NCBI GenBank assembly: GCA_965229005.1
Contig: CBDDIP010000002.1
Span: forward strand, 3,224,001-3,288,000
DNA length: 64,000 nt
Reading direction: 5' to 3'
From: CBDDIP01 sp965229005
Lineage (GTDB): Bacteria; Actinomycetota; Acidimicrobiia; Acidimicrobiales; Ilumatobacteraceae
Below the pieces are notes generated by a model that was not told the DNA's origin, did no database searches, and saw nothing but the letters and a program-made list of their open reading frames with translations. This document shows, piece by piece, positions 17,387 through 26,783 of this stretch; position 1 is the first letter of the stretch, and each line of letters starts with the position of its first letter. Made by a program: the position numbers and the translations under genes.

Positions 17387-18472
17387 CTAGAGGACGACGA
17401 CGCTGCGCAGGACCTCGCCGCGCTCCATCTTGTGGAAGGCCTCCTCGACGGCGTCGAGGGTGATCGTCTCGCTGACGAAGCGATCGAGGTCGAGCCGGCC
17501 CTGCTGGTACAGCGAGATCAGCATCGGGAAGTCGCGCGACGGCAGGCAATCGCCGTACCACGAGCTCTTCAGCTGACCACCTCGACCGAACAGCTCGATG
17601 AAGGGCAGCTCGATGGTCATGTCCGGACGAGGCACACCGACGAGCACGACGGTGCCGGCGAGGTCGCGAGCGTCGAACGCCTGGCGGTAGACGGCAGGGT
17701 GACCAACGGCGTCGATGCAGACGTCGGCGCCGTTGCCGTTGGTGACCGACTTGATGTACTCGACCGGATCCTGCTCCTTCGAGTTCACCGTGTGCGTCGC
17801 TCCGAAGTCCTTGGCCCAGGCGAGCTTCCGGTCGTCGACGTCGACGGCGATGATCGTGTGCGCGCCGGCGAGCTTGGCCCCGGCGATCGCCGCGTCACCC
17901 ACACCGCCGCACCCGAACACGGCGACCGAGTCGCCACGCCCGACGTTGCCGGTGTTGATCGCTGCGCCGATGCCAGCCATCACACCGCAGCCGAGCAGAC
18001 CGGCGGTGGCCGCCGGCGCCGTCGGATCGACCTTCGTGCACTGGCCGGCAGCGACGAGCGTCTTCTCCGCGAACGCACCGATCCCCAGTGCGGGCGACAG
18101 CACGGTGCCGTCGAGCAGCGTCATCTTCTGCGTCGCGTTGAAGGTGCTGAAGCAGTACCACGGGCGTCCGCGCAGGCAGCTGCGGCAGGTGCCGCACACG
18201 GCGCGCCAGTTGAGGATGACGAAGTCGCCGGGCTGCACGCCCGTCACGCCCTCCCCCACCGACTCGACCACGCCGGCCGCCTCGTGCCCGAGCAGGAACG
18301 GGAACTCGTCGTTGATCCCGCCCTCGCGGTAGTGCAGATCGGTGTGGCACACGCCGCACGCCTGGATCGCGACCACGGCCTCGCCGGGCCCCGGATCCGG
18401 GATCACGATGGTTTCGATCGTCACCGGCGCGCCCTTGCTGCGCGCCACCACACCCTTGACCTGTTGGCTCAT
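17387..18472 (-). CDS. mscR: S-(hydroxymethyl)mycothiol dehydrogenase (zinc ADH family)
   Basis: A 361-residue zinc-dependent alcohol dehydrogenase that oxidises the formaldehyde-mycothiol adduct. It carries catalytic zinc ligands Cys42 and His63, the structural zinc Cys quartet (93, 96, 99, 107) and the NAD-binding GCGGVG. Long runs are characteristic of actinobacterial MscR, such as REGGINDEFPFLLGHEAAG and WRAVCGTC. Presence of this enzyme implies mycothiol synthesis. ATG at 18472 is chosen because MSQQVKGVVAR is the usual family N-terminus. It is divergent from the P-type ATPase with 43 bases between. Confidence 0.92.
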   Translation of the reverse strand: MSQQVKGVVARSKGAPVTIETIVIPDPGPGEAVVAIQACGVCHTDLHYREGGINDEFPFLLGHEAAGVVESVGEGVTGVQPGDFVILNWRAVCGTCRSCLRGRPWYCFSTFNATQKMTLLDGTVLSPALGIGAFAEKTLVAAGQCTKVDPTAPAATAGLLGCGVMAGIGAAINTGNVGRGDSVAVFGCGGVGDAAIAGAKLAGAHTIIAVDVDDRKLAWAKDFGATHTVNSKEQDPVEYIKSVTNGNGADVCIDAVGHPAVYRQAFDARDLAGTVVLVGVPRPDMTIELPFIELFGRGGQLKSSWYGDCLPSRDFPMLISLYQQGRLDLDRFVSETITLDAVEEAFHKMERGEVLRSVVVL

Positions 18473-18515
18473 GGTCGAGCAGATTAGCCACGAGCGTCCA
18501 GTACGGTCAGCGCTC

Positions 18516-20876
18516 GTGACTGACGCGACGACCGATGCAGCAGCCGGCCTGACGTCGTCGGAAGTCGCCGAGCGCGTCGCCGCCGGCAAGGTCAACACCA
18601 TCCCGAACGCGCCGACGCGCAGCGTTGGTGAGATCGTCAAGGCCAACGTGATCTCGCCGATCAACCTGATCGTGGCCATCCTCGCCGCGCTGGTGATCAT
18701 CGCCGGGTCACCCAAGGACGCGCTGTTCGGCGGGGTGATCGTTGCCAACAGCGTCATCGGTGTCGTCCAGGAGCTGCGCGCCAAGAAGACGCTGGATGCG
18801 CTGCGCGTCGTCAGCGCGCCGAAGGTCCACGTGATCCGCGACGGCGCGAAGTCGGAGATCCAGGTCGGCGAGCTCGTCCTCGACGACGTCGTCGAGCTGC
18901 GCGCCGGGGCGCAGGTCGTCGCCGACGGCAAGGTGCTCGATCGCGACAACCTCGAGATCGACGAGTCGTTGCTCACGGGCGAGGCCGACCCGATCGTCAA
19001 GGACGTCGGCGATGAGGTGCTGTCCGGCAGCGCGGTCGTCGCCGGCACCGGGCGCGTGCAGATCACCAAGGTCGGCGCCGAGAACTACGCGGCGAAGCTC
19101 GCCGAGGAGGCTCGCCGCTTCACCCTCGTCAACTCACCGCTGCGCAACGACATCAACCGCATCGTCAAGTGGGTCGGCTTCCTCATCATCCCCGTCGGGC
19201 TGTTGCTGGCCAGCAGCCAGTTCCTGCGCAACGACAACGGTTGGCAGGACGCGATCATCAGCACCGTGGCCGGGCTCGTCGGCATGGTGCCCGAAGGGCT
19301 CGTGCTGCTCACCAGCGTCGCCTTCGCCGTCGGTGTGGTCCGGCTGGCCAAGCAGCGTTGCCTCGTGCAGGAGCTGCCCGCCATCGAGGTGCTGGCGCGG
19401 GTTGACGTGCTCTGCGCCGACAAGACCGGCACGATCACCGAGGGCCGCCTCGCGCTTGCCGAGGTGGAGGTGCTCGACCACGCCACCCCCGCCAACGTGC
19501 ACGCCGCGCTCGCCGCGATCGCGGCCAACGACCCCGACCCGAACGCCACGCTGCTCGCGGTCAAGGACGCGTACCCGGACACGCCGCCGTGGGCGGTCAG
19601 CGGTCGCGTCCCGTTCTCGTCGTCACGAAAGTGGAGCGCGATGGCCTTCACCGGTGAAGGCAGCTTCGTGCTGGGCGCCCCGGAGAACGTGCTCCTGAAG
19701 GCCTTCGAAGGTGATCTGCGCGATCAGGTCGAGCGGCACGCGGCCAACGGCCAGCGCGTCCTCGTGCTCGCCCACACCGACGCGCAGATGAACGACGGCG
19801 ACTCGCTTCCCGACATCACGCCGGTCGCGCTGGTGCTGTTCGAGGACATCGTGCGCGCCGACGCGGAGGAGACGATGCGCTTCTTCGCCGAGCAGGGCGT
19901 CGTGCTCAAGGTGATCTCGGGCGACAACCCGGTCACCGTCGGCGCGGTCGCCCGCCGAGCCGGGCTCGAGGGCTGGGACAAGAACATCAACGCCCAGGAC
20001 CTCCCCGGCGACGACGACCTCGAGGGACTCGCCGACGCGCTGGATGCGAACACCGTCTTCGGTCGCGTCACCCCGCACCAGAAGCGGGCGATGGTGAAGG
20101 CGCTGCAGTCGCGCGGCCACGTCGTGGCGATGACCGGCGACGGCGTCAACGACGTCCTCGCGTTGAAGGACGCCGACTGTGGCGTGGCGATGGCTTCCGG
20201 CAGCGAAGCCACTCGCGGTGTCGCCCAACTGGTCCTGCTGGACTCCAACTTCTCCGCGCTCCCGCCCGTCGTCGCCGAGGGTCGGCGGGTGATCAACAAC
20301 ATCGAGCGCGTCGCCGCCCTCTTCCTGGCGAAGACGACCTACTCGGTCATCCTGTCGGTGCTCACCGGCGTCATCGCCCTGAACTACCCGTTGCGGCCGA
20401 TCCACCTCAGCATCCTCAGCTGGTTCACCATCGGGGTGCCTGCGTTCTTCCTGGCCCTCGAACCGAACGACGAACGCGTGCACGACGGCTTCCTGCGACG
20501 CGTGCTCGGCAAGGCTGTGCCGGCCGGCGTCGTCATCGCCATCGCCACCGAGGCGATGTTCTCGCTTGCATCGCTGGACGACTCGATCGACCTCGACCAC
20601 GCACGCTCGGTGGCCGTGCTCGTCGCCGGCTCGATCGCGCTGATGAACCTCTACCGCGTCGCCCGACCGATGAACCCGCTGCGACTCGGGCTCGTGATCG
20701 TGATGGCCGTCTGCTTCGCGATGGCGTTCGTCATCCCGGTCGGCCGGCGCACGTTCGAGCTGCCGCTCACCGCGGGGTGGACGTACCTCGTCGCCGCCGG
20801 CCTGATCGTCGCCGCCTACCCGTTGCTCGTCCTCGGATCGCGGCTCGCCGAACGGCGCATCGAGGCCAAGCGTTAG
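18516..20876 (+). CDS. P-type cation ATPase, CtpE-like
   Basis: A 786-residue P-type ATPase with the phosphorylated Asp302 in CADKTGTIT, the actuator motif LLTGEADP and the hinge GDGVND. The segment GLVGMVPEGLVLLTSVAFAVG before the phosphorylation site matches mycobacterial CtpE, reported as a calcium-uptake pump needed for envelope integrity. There is no N-terminal metal-binding CxxC domain and no CPC motif, which argues against a copper or zinc exporter. Around ten membrane segments are visible. GTG at 18516 is chosen to follow the divergent mscR gene. The ion is inferred by similarity only. Confidence 0.85.
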   Translation: MTDATTDAAAGLTSSEVAERVAAGKVNTIPNAPTRSVGEIVKANVISPINLIVAILAALVIIAGSPKDALFGGVIVANSVIGVVQELRAKKTLDALRVVSAPKVHVIRDGAKSEIQVGELVLDDVVELRAGAQVVADGKVLDRDNLEIDESLLTGEADPIVKDVGDEVLSGSAVVAGTGRVQITKVGAENYAAKLAEEARRFTLVNSPLRNDINRIVKWVGFLIIPVGLLLASSQFLRNDNGWQDAIISTVAGLVGMVPEGLVLLTSVAFAVGVVRLAKQRCLVQELPAIEVLARVDVLCADKTGTITEGRLALAEVEVLDHATPANVHAALAAIAANDPDPNATLLAVKDAYPDTPPWAVSGRVPFSSSRKWSAMAFTGEGSFVLGAPENVLLKAFEGDLRDQVERHAANGQRVLVLAHTDAQMNDGDSLPDITPVALVLFEDIVRADAEETMRFFAEQGVVLKVISGDNPVTVGAVARRAGLEGWDKNINAQDLPGDDDLEGLADALDANTVFGRVTPHQKRAMVKALQSRGHVVAMTGDGVNDVLALKDADCGVAMASGSEATRGVAQLVLLDSNFSALPPVVAEGRRVINNIERVAALFLAKTTYSVILSVLTGVIALNYPLRPIHLSILSWFTIGVPAFFLALEPNDERVHDGFLRRVLGKAVPAGVVIAIATEAMFSLASLDDSIDLDHARSVAVLVAGSIALMNLYRVARPMNPLRLGLVIVMAVCFAMAFVIPVGRRTFELPLTAGWTYLVAAGLIVAAYPLLVLGSRLAERRIEAKR

Positions 20877-20885
20877 GGTCCGCCC

Positions 20886-21350
20886 ATGTCCAACTCAGAT
20901 GTCGAGACCGTCGAACGCGTCATCGCCGCGCCGCCCGACGAGATCTTCGCCCTCCTCGCCGATCCCGATCGTCACGCCGAGTTCGACGGCTCCGGCACCG
21001 TGCGCAAGGCCCACGTCTCGGAGAAGCCGCTGAAGCTGGGCAGCACGTTCTCGATGGACATGCACAAGGGCATCGGTTACACGATGGTCAACACGATCGT
21101 CGAGCTCGAGCAGGACCGTCGCATCGCGTGGCAGCCGAGGCCCGACAACGGCGTGATGCGCCTCTTCATCGGCGGGCGCATCTGGCGCTACGTGTTGGAA
21201 CCGCTGGCCGACGGCAGCGGCACGAAGGTCTCCGAGAGCTGGGACATCAGCCAGGAGAAGGTCAAGTTCGCGGTGGCGCCGCTGCGCAAGCAGACCCACG
21301 AGGCGATGGCCAAGACGCTCGAGCGCATCGAGCAGCTCCTGGTGCCATGA
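20886..21350 (+). CDS. SRPBCC (START-like) domain protein
   Basis: A 154-residue single-domain protein of the SRPBCC/polyketide-cyclase type, with the typical opening VERVIAAPPDEIFALLADPDRH, a central glycine-rich strand and a long C-terminal helix (about 133-151). These proteins bind hydrophobic ligands in a helix-grip cavity. The start lies nine bases after the ATPase stop, and the stop overlaps the next start by four bases (ATGA), so it belongs to one operon with its neighbours. Confidence 0.8.
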   Translation: MSNSDVETVERVIAAPPDEIFALLADPDRHAEFDGSGTVRKAHVSEKPLKLGSTFSMDMHKGIGYTMVNTIVELEQDRRIAWQPRPDNGVMRLFIGGRIWRYVLEPLADGSGTKVSESWDISQEKVKFAVAPLRKQTHEAMAKTLERIEQLLVP

Positions 21351-22720
21351 ACGGCAGCGCGATGAACGGCAGCGACCGGCTCACGGGTGCCACCACCGAC
21401 CTCCTGCAGACGATGATCCGCAACGCCTGCGTCAACGACGGCAGCGCGGCGTCCGGCTTCGAGGAGCGCAGCAGCGACACGCTCCACGCCTTCCTCGGTG
21501 CCACCGGTCTCGATGTCGAGGTCTACGACGCAGCACCCGGGCGCCGGTCGCTCGTGGCCCGCATCGAAGGCACCGACCCGAACGCGCCGAGCCTGTGCCT
21601 GATGGGCCATACCGATGTCGTCCCGGTCGATGAACGGCAGTGGACGCGTGATCCCTTCGGCGGCGAGATCGTCACCAACCCCGACGGCAACGCTGAGGTG
21701 TGGGGCCGCGGCGCGGTCGACATGCTCAACCTCACCGCGTCGATGGCCGTCTCGTTCCGCGAGCTTGCAGACACCGGCTTTCGTCCACGCGGTGACCTGA
21801 TCTTCTTCGCCGTCGCCGACGAGGAGTCCGGCTCGGCCTACGGCGCCCGCTGGATGGCCGAGCACCACCCCGACGCGATCCGCGCCGACTACGTGCTCAC
21901 CGAGAACGGCGGGCTGCATGGCGGAACACCGGACGCACCGACCATCGACGTCAACGTCGGAGAGAAGGGCGTTGCCTGGCGTCGCATCCGCGTGCACGGC
22001 CGGCCCGGTCACGGCTCGATGCCCTACCGCAGCGACAACGCGCTCGTCACCACCGCGGCCATCGTGCAGCGCCTCGTCGACTACCGGCCCGACCCGAAGT
22101 TCCACGAGCTGTGGCGCACCACCGTCGACCACCTGGCGATCCCTCCGGACCTGCGGGCGATGCTGCTGGACGAGGCACAGGTCGACGAGGCCCTGGCGCT
22201 GATCCCCCACGCCGGTGCGGCCGGTCACCTCCACGCGCAGACGCACACCACGTTCTCGTGCAACGCCGTGCACGGCCCGATGAAGACGAACACGATCCCT
22301 GGCGCGATCGATCTCGAGGTCGACGTGCGCACCCTGCCCGGCGAGGACGGCGACGACGTCACCGAGCACCTGCGCATCGCGCTGGGCGACCTGTTCGATC
22401 AGGTCGACGTGGAGATCATCCTCAACGATCCGGCCACGATCAGCCCGACGAACACACCCTTGTGGGACTCGGTGGAGCGGGCGGTCAACCGGCCGTTCCC
22501 CGGTGCCCGCCTGGCACCGCACATGGTGGTCGGGTTCACCGATGCTCGTGTGTATCGCCAGCTCGGGGCGATCGCGTACGGCGCCGGGCTGCTCAGCCCA
22601 GCCGTTGACGCCGGCGCGTTCTCGCAGCGGTTCCACGGCAACGACGAACGCATCGACGTCGAGTCGCTGCGACTGACGACCCACTTCTGGCTCGACGTCG
22701 CGCGCGACCTCCTCGGCTGA
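21347..22720 (+). CDS. M20-family metallopeptidase/deacylase
   Basis: A 457-residue dinuclear zinc hydrolase of the M20 (ArgE/DapE/CPG2) family. Metal and catalytic residues appear as MGHTDVVP (His88, Asp90), the bridging Asp125 in GRGAVDML and the base Glu159-Glu160 in VADEESG; GRPGHGSMP is the dimerisation-domain histidine motif. It hydrolyses peptide or N-acyl amide bonds, substrate unknown. The start overlaps the SRPBCC stop by four bases. The protein opens with an MNGSAMNGSD duplication, so a second start at 21362 is possible. Confidence 0.88.
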   Translation: MNGSAMNGSDRLTGATTDLLQTMIRNACVNDGSAASGFEERSSDTLHAFLGATGLDVEVYDAAPGRRSLVARIEGTDPNAPSLCLMGHTDVVPVDERQWTRDPFGGEIVTNPDGNAEVWGRGAVDMLNLTASMAVSFRELADTGFRPRGDLIFFAVADEESGSAYGARWMAEHHPDAIRADYVLTENGGLHGGTPDAPTIDVNVGEKGVAWRRIRVHGRPGHGSMPYRSDNALVTTAAIVQRLVDYRPDPKFHELWRTTVDHLAIPPDLRAMLLDEAQVDEALALIPHAGAAGHLHAQTHTTFSCNAVHGPMKTNTIPGAIDLEVDVRTLPGEDGDDVTEHLRIALGDLFDQVDVEIILNDPATISPTNTPLWDSVERAVNRPFPGARLAPHMVVGFTDARVYRQLGAIAYGAGLLSPAVDAGAFSQRFHGNDERIDVESLRLTTHFWLDVARDLLG

Positions 22721-22740
22721 GATTGGCCACCTCTGACTAC

Positions 22741-22754
22741 GTGACGGACGTCAC
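22741..22754. promoter_or_regulatory. candidate operator upstream of copper operon
   Basis: GTGACG-GA-CGTCAC is a perfect 6-2-6 palindrome, 38 bases before the ycnI start and in the only gap ahead of the copper genes. It does not look like the known CsoR or CopY consensus. A role as regulator site is inference from position and symmetry. Confidence 0.35.
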
Positions 22755-22792
22755 AGGAACTACCTGGCGCAACGCGGCGACCTAGTCACCCG

Positions 22793-23545
22793 ATGAACCG
22801 TGCACTGATGCTCCGCCCCCTCGCCGCTTCGGCAGCCGCCGCGACCACGCTGCTGCTCCTCGCTCCCACCGCGTTCGCCCACGTCGGCGTCGACAAGGAC
22901 GAGATCACGGCAGGAGCGAGCACGACGCTCTCGTTCAGCTTCAGCCACGGCTGCGACGGTTCGCCGACCAACTCGCTGAAGTTCCAGATCCCCGAAGACG
23001 TGTTCACGGCCAAGGCGCAGGTGCACGCCGGGTGGACCATCGAATCGGAGACCGAGACGCTCGCCGCACCCGAGGAGGTCGGTCACGGTGAGGAGATCAC
23101 CGACCGCGTGGCCACCATCACGTTCACCGCGCAGCCCGGCTTCGAGGTGCCCGACGACCAGCGCGACACGTTCACGATCGCATTCACCGCGCCGGACACG
23201 GAGGGCCAGCAGTACTGGAAGGTCGTGCAGGGCTGCGAGTCCGGCGAGAACGCGTGGATCAACGAGTGGGACGGCACCGGCGAAGAGCCGGACAACCCGG
23301 CACCGTCGGTGAACGTGGTGGCCGGCGCCGCCGGCGAGGGCGACCACGGCCACGACGAGGCCGAGGGAACCACCGACACGACCGTCGAGGTCGGTGAGCA
23401 CCACGACGAGGGCGCCAGCGACGACAGCGGTGACAGCGACGACAGCTCCAACGGGTTGGCGATCGCCGGCCTCGTCGTCGGCGGGCTCGGTCTCGTCGCC
23501 GGTGGCACCGCCCTGCTGCGCACACGCAAGTCGTCGGGTGCCTGA
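22793..23545 (+). CDS. ycnI: YcnI-like copper-binding protein
   Basis: A 250-residue exported, membrane-anchored protein of the YcnI (DUF1775) family. The signal peptide ends TAFA and the mature protein begins with His30 (HVGVDKDEI), the residue that binds Cu(II) through its imidazole and the free amino terminus in characterised YcnI. The conserved Trp lies in HAGWTIES (about residue 83). A Gly/Asp/His-rich linker leads to a C-terminal membrane helix (about 220-240) and RTRK anchor. It opens an operon with copC-copD, typical for copper handling. The start is ATG. Confidence 0.9.
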   Translation: MNRALMLRPLAASAAAATTLLLLAPTAFAHVGVDKDEITAGASTTLSFSFSHGCDGSPTNSLKFQIPEDVFTAKAQVHAGWTIESETETLAAPEEVGHGEEITDRVATITFTAQPGFEVPDDQRDTFTIAFTAPDTEGQQYWKVVQGCESGENAWINEWDGTGEEPDNPAPSVNVVAGAAGEGDHGHDEAEGTTDTTVEVGEHHDEGASDDSGDSDDSSNGLAIAGLVVGGLGLVAGGTALLRTRKSSGA

Positions 23546-25109
23546 CCGCGGCACCATCGCCCTGCCGGCCGCACACGCCGCCGTCGCCGTCGCCGCCACC
23601 TGGCCGCTGGCCCTCTCGACGATCGGCAACCCCGATCGCCTGCCGCTCGGCACCGAGACGTCGGCGACCGTGCCGCTGTTCAACCTCTGGACCCTGCGGT
23701 GGGGCGCCGACCACCTGCTGCCGTTCGGTGACTCGTACTGGAACGCGCCGATCTTCGCGCCTCATCGCGGCACGTTCGCGTGGAGCGAGCCGCAACCGCT
23801 GACCTCGTGGGTGTTCGCCGTGGTGCGCCACATCAACGGCGACGTCACCGGGTACGCGCTGGTCCTCCTCGCCGGGTTGACGTTGAACGGCGTGGCCGGC
23901 GCGCTCCTGGCCCGACGACTCGGCGCCGACCGCGTCCCCGCCGCGCTCGTCGGCGCGGCGATCCAGGTGATCCCGTTCGCGATGGGCCAGATGGGCGTCC
24001 TGCAGCTGACCATGCTCTCGCCGTTGCTGTTCGCCCTCGCCGCGTTCGTCGCGTGGTGGCGAGCGCCCTCGATGAGGCCGGCCGTCGAGCTCGGTGTCGC
24101 GCTCGGCGCCGCGGCGCTGGTGTGCGGAAACACGCTCCTGCTGTTCGTCATCGCCCTTGCCCTCCTCGCTCCCGCAGCGGCGTACCTGCGCCGTCACGAC
24201 GCCGTCGATCGACTCGCCAGTGCGGCCGTCGCAGCGGGAATCGTCGCGGCCGTCGCCGGACCGGTGGTGATCGCCCAGCAGTCGCTGCTCGGCGACCGGC
24301 AGTGGCGGGCGGCAACCGTGCTCGCCGGCTCCGCGTCGTGGAGCGACTGGTCGCCGAACGGGCGGGCGTGGCCGGGTTGGTGGCTGCTCGTGCTGGCTGC
24401 CGGCGGCGTCGCGATCGGCTGGCGGCGGCGCAGCACGTGGATGCTCGTCGCCCTTGCGGCCAGCGCTGCACTCGTCTCGTTCGGCAGCAGGACCGCCGTG
24501 CTCGGATGGCATCCGTGGAGCACCGCGGTCGACGTGCTGCCGTCGCTCGGACGACTGCGCAGCCCGTGGCGCGCCGCGGTCGTCACCCAGCTCTGCCTGG
24601 CAGCGATCGCAGTGCCACTGATCCAGGCCGCCTGGGTTCGGCGCCGACGGTTGATGCTCGCGGGAGCAGCTGCCACCGTCGTCGCGCTCTCGATCGACGG
24701 TCCGATCGGCGCAGGCACCCTCGTCGCCGCGCCACCAGCGACATCGGCAGCCACGCGAGCGCTCGCAGCACGTCACGACGGCGCGGCGGTGGTCGCCCTG
24801 CCGTTCGCGCCCGGCCCACGCGCCGCCGACTTCGAACCGACGGTCGTCGCCATGCTCGCCGCCCTCGACCACGGCCACCCGCTCGTCAACGGCTACTCCG
24901 GGTTCTTCCCCAGCGACCACACCGCCCTGCGCACCGAGCTGGCCGGGTTCCCGGACGCAACGAGCCTCGCGGTGCTCGCCGACCACGGCGCCCGGTACGT
25001 TGTCGCCGACCCGGCGTGGCTCGTGCCACGTCGAGACGACCTCGACGACGCGGGGATCACCCTCCTCGTCGATCAACCCGGCGGCGTCCTGCTGCTCCTG
25101 CCCACATGA
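23538..25109 (+). CDS. multi-pass membrane protein inside the copper operon
   Basis: A 523-residue membrane protein with about ten hydrophobic helices and a C-terminal soluble part. The layout (external loop after helix 1 with WNAPIFAPHRGTFAWSEPQ, long C-terminal tail) resembles GT-C glycosyltransferase-like proteins, though the acidic catalytic pair is not obvious. It overlaps ycnI by eight bases and the copC-copD start by four, so it is translated as part of this operon. I cannot link it to copper by sequence; it may be a passenger or serve the envelope. GTG at 23538 is the natural start given the overlap. Confidence 0.75.
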   Translation: MPDRGTIALPAAHAAVAVAATWPLALSTIGNPDRLPLGTETSATVPLFNLWTLRWGADHLLPFGDSYWNAPIFAPHRGTFAWSEPQPLTSWVFAVVRHINGDVTGYALVLLAGLTLNGVAGALLARRLGADRVPAALVGAAIQVIPFAMGQMGVLQLTMLSPLLFALAAFVAWWRAPSMRPAVELGVALGAAALVCGNTLLLFVIALALLAPAAAYLRRHDAVDRLASAAVAAGIVAAVAGPVVIAQQSLLGDRQWRAATVLAGSASWSDWSPNGRAWPGWWLLVLAAGGVAIGWRRRSTWMLVALAASAALVSFGSRTAVLGWHPWSTAVDVLPSLGRLRSPWRAAVVTQLCLAAIAVPLIQAAWVRRRRLMLAGAAATVVALSIDGPIGAGTLVAAPPATSAATRALAARHDGAAVVALPFAPGPRAADFEPTVVAMLAALDHGHPLVNGYSGFFPSDHTALRTELAGFPDATSLAVLADHGARYVVADPAWLVPRRDDLDDAGITLLVDQPGGVLLLLPT

Positions 25110-26773
25110 ACCACCACCTCTCCAAGCACCCAGCGCTCCGTGGGCTCACAGCGATCGTCGTCGCCTGCATCGCGCTGACGCTCGTCGCGCCGCGGCTGGC
25201 CAGCGCTCACGCCGAGCTGCGATCCACCAGCCCGGCGGCCAACAGCATCCTGCCGACCTCGCCGTCGCTGATCTCGCTCACGTTCAGCGAGGCGATCGAC
25301 ACCGTGCCGGACGCCATCCGCCTGTTCGCTGCCGACGGCAAGCAGGTCGACATCGGCGACGTCGATCAGGACCAGGGCATCGAGACCATCGAGGCCACCG
25401 TGCCGACGTTGGCCGACGGCACCTACGTCGTCTCGTGGCAGGTCGTGTCCTCCGACTCGCACCCGATCAGCGGGGCGTACACGTTCAGCGTCGGTGCCCC
25501 CACCGAGACTGCGCCCGGCCTCGTCACCGGCCTGCTCGAAGGCAGCAAGCCCAACGACGGCACCGAGGTCTGGCTCGGCGTCGGCCGGTGGGCCAGCTTC
25601 ATCGGCGTCGGTGTGCTCCTCGGCGCGTTCGCCGTCCTGGCCATCTGCGCGCCGGACGTGCTGCGTTCCCGCCGCGCCGGCGTCGTGCTCGCTGCCGGGG
25701 TCGCCGTCGGCGTGCTCGGCACGATGCTGATGGTCGTCGCCCAAGCGGGCATCACCGTCGGCGGCGCGTTCACGCCCGGTTCGTGGCGAGCGGTGTACCG
25801 CACTCGCGCCGGGGGCTGGTGGGTCATCCGGCTCGTGCTGCTGATCGCCGGCGCCGCAGCGATACCGGTCCGCCGCCGCTTCTCGGCGCGCGGGTTGTGG
25901 CCGACCATCGTGCTCCTCTACGCAGTGGCACTGCTCGCGGTCACCGCGGCCGGCGGTCACGGGATCAGCGGACGCTTGGTCGCCGTCGGGTTCATCGCCA
26001 CCTGCATCCACCTCGCCGCGATGTCCACCTGGCTCGGCGGGTTGGCCGCGCTCGGCATCGCCGTGCCGCGCTCCGAGCTGCGTCACGCCGCAGCGCGCTT
26101 CTCGCCGATCGCGCTCGGCTCGGTGGTGCTGCTGTCGCTCACCGGTGTCACCAACGGTTGGCGCCAGGCCGGTTGGTCGCTCGGCGACCTCGTCGACAGC
26201 ACCTACGGCCGCTGGCTGGTGGTCAAGCTCGTGCTCATCGCTGCTGTCGTCGCCATCGCCGCCGCCAGCCGCTGGCTCGTGCGCAGCGCCCCCATCGGCG
26301 AGCCGGACGGCGAAACGATCGGCGACGCGGATGCCGACGTCAGCCGACCGCTGCGCCGCACCGTGCTCGCCGAGGTGGTCGGGATGGCGATCGTCCTCGG
26401 CGCCACTGCCGGGCTGGTCAACTCGCCGCCGCCTCGCGAACTGCGCATCGCGCCCGTCAGCGTCAGCGTCGTCGTGGGCGATCGCATCGCCCAAGTCGAC
26501 CTCGACCCGCCCGTCACCGGTGGCACGACGATGCACGTGTACGTGCGCAGTGCCGGCGGGAGCCTGTCGCAGCCGACCGAGCTGTCGGTCACCGCCAGCC
26601 TTCCCGCCAGCGGGATCGACAAGCTCGCGCTGCCGTTGGAGCTGGCGGGGCCCGACCACCTGACCTCGGAGTCGGTCGACCTGCCGATCGCCGGCACCTG
26701 GACGTTCATCGTCACGGCTCGCTACGGCGAGTTCGACGAGGTGACGTTCACCCTGCAGATCGACGTGCGCTGA
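25106..26773 (+). CDS. CopC-CopD fusion, copper uptake/handling
   Basis: A 555-residue fusion. After a signal peptide ending ASA, the mature protein starts with His35 (HAELRSTSP), the first Cu(II) ligand of CopC; the domain ends with SDSHPISGAYTF, which carries the second His. A CopD membrane domain of about eight helices follows (residues 170-445), then an extra C-terminal soluble domain (450-555). CopC binds copper outside the membrane and CopD is thought to pass it inward. It overlaps the preceding gene by four bases (ATGA) and is followed by the His-rich protein after ten bases. Confidence 0.92.
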   Translation: MNHHLSKHPALRGLTAIVVACIALTLVAPRLASAHAELRSTSPAANSILPTSPSLISLTFSEAIDTVPDAIRLFAADGKQVDIGDVDQDQGIETIEATVPTLADGTYVVSWQVVSSDSHPISGAYTFSVGAPTETAPGLVTGLLEGSKPNDGTEVWLGVGRWASFIGVGVLLGAFAVLAICAPDVLRSRRAGVVLAAGVAVGVLGTMLMVVAQAGITVGGAFTPGSWRAVYRTRAGGWWVIRLVLLIAGAAAIPVRRRFSARGLWPTIVLLYAVALLAVTAAGGHGISGRLVAVGFIATCIHLAAMSTWLGGLAALGIAVPRSELRHAAARFSPIALGSVVLLSLTGVTNGWRQAGWSLGDLVDSTYGRWLVVKLVLIAAVVAIAAASRWLVRSAPIGEPDGETIGDADADVSRPLRRTVLAEVVGMAIVLGATAGLVNSPPPRELRIAPVSVSVVVGDRIAQVDLDPPVTGGTTMHVYVRSAGGSLSQPTELSVTASLPASGIDKLALPLELAGPDHLTSESVDLPIAGTWTFIVTARYGEFDEVTFTLQIDVR

Positions 26774-26783
26774 GCGGGCGACG

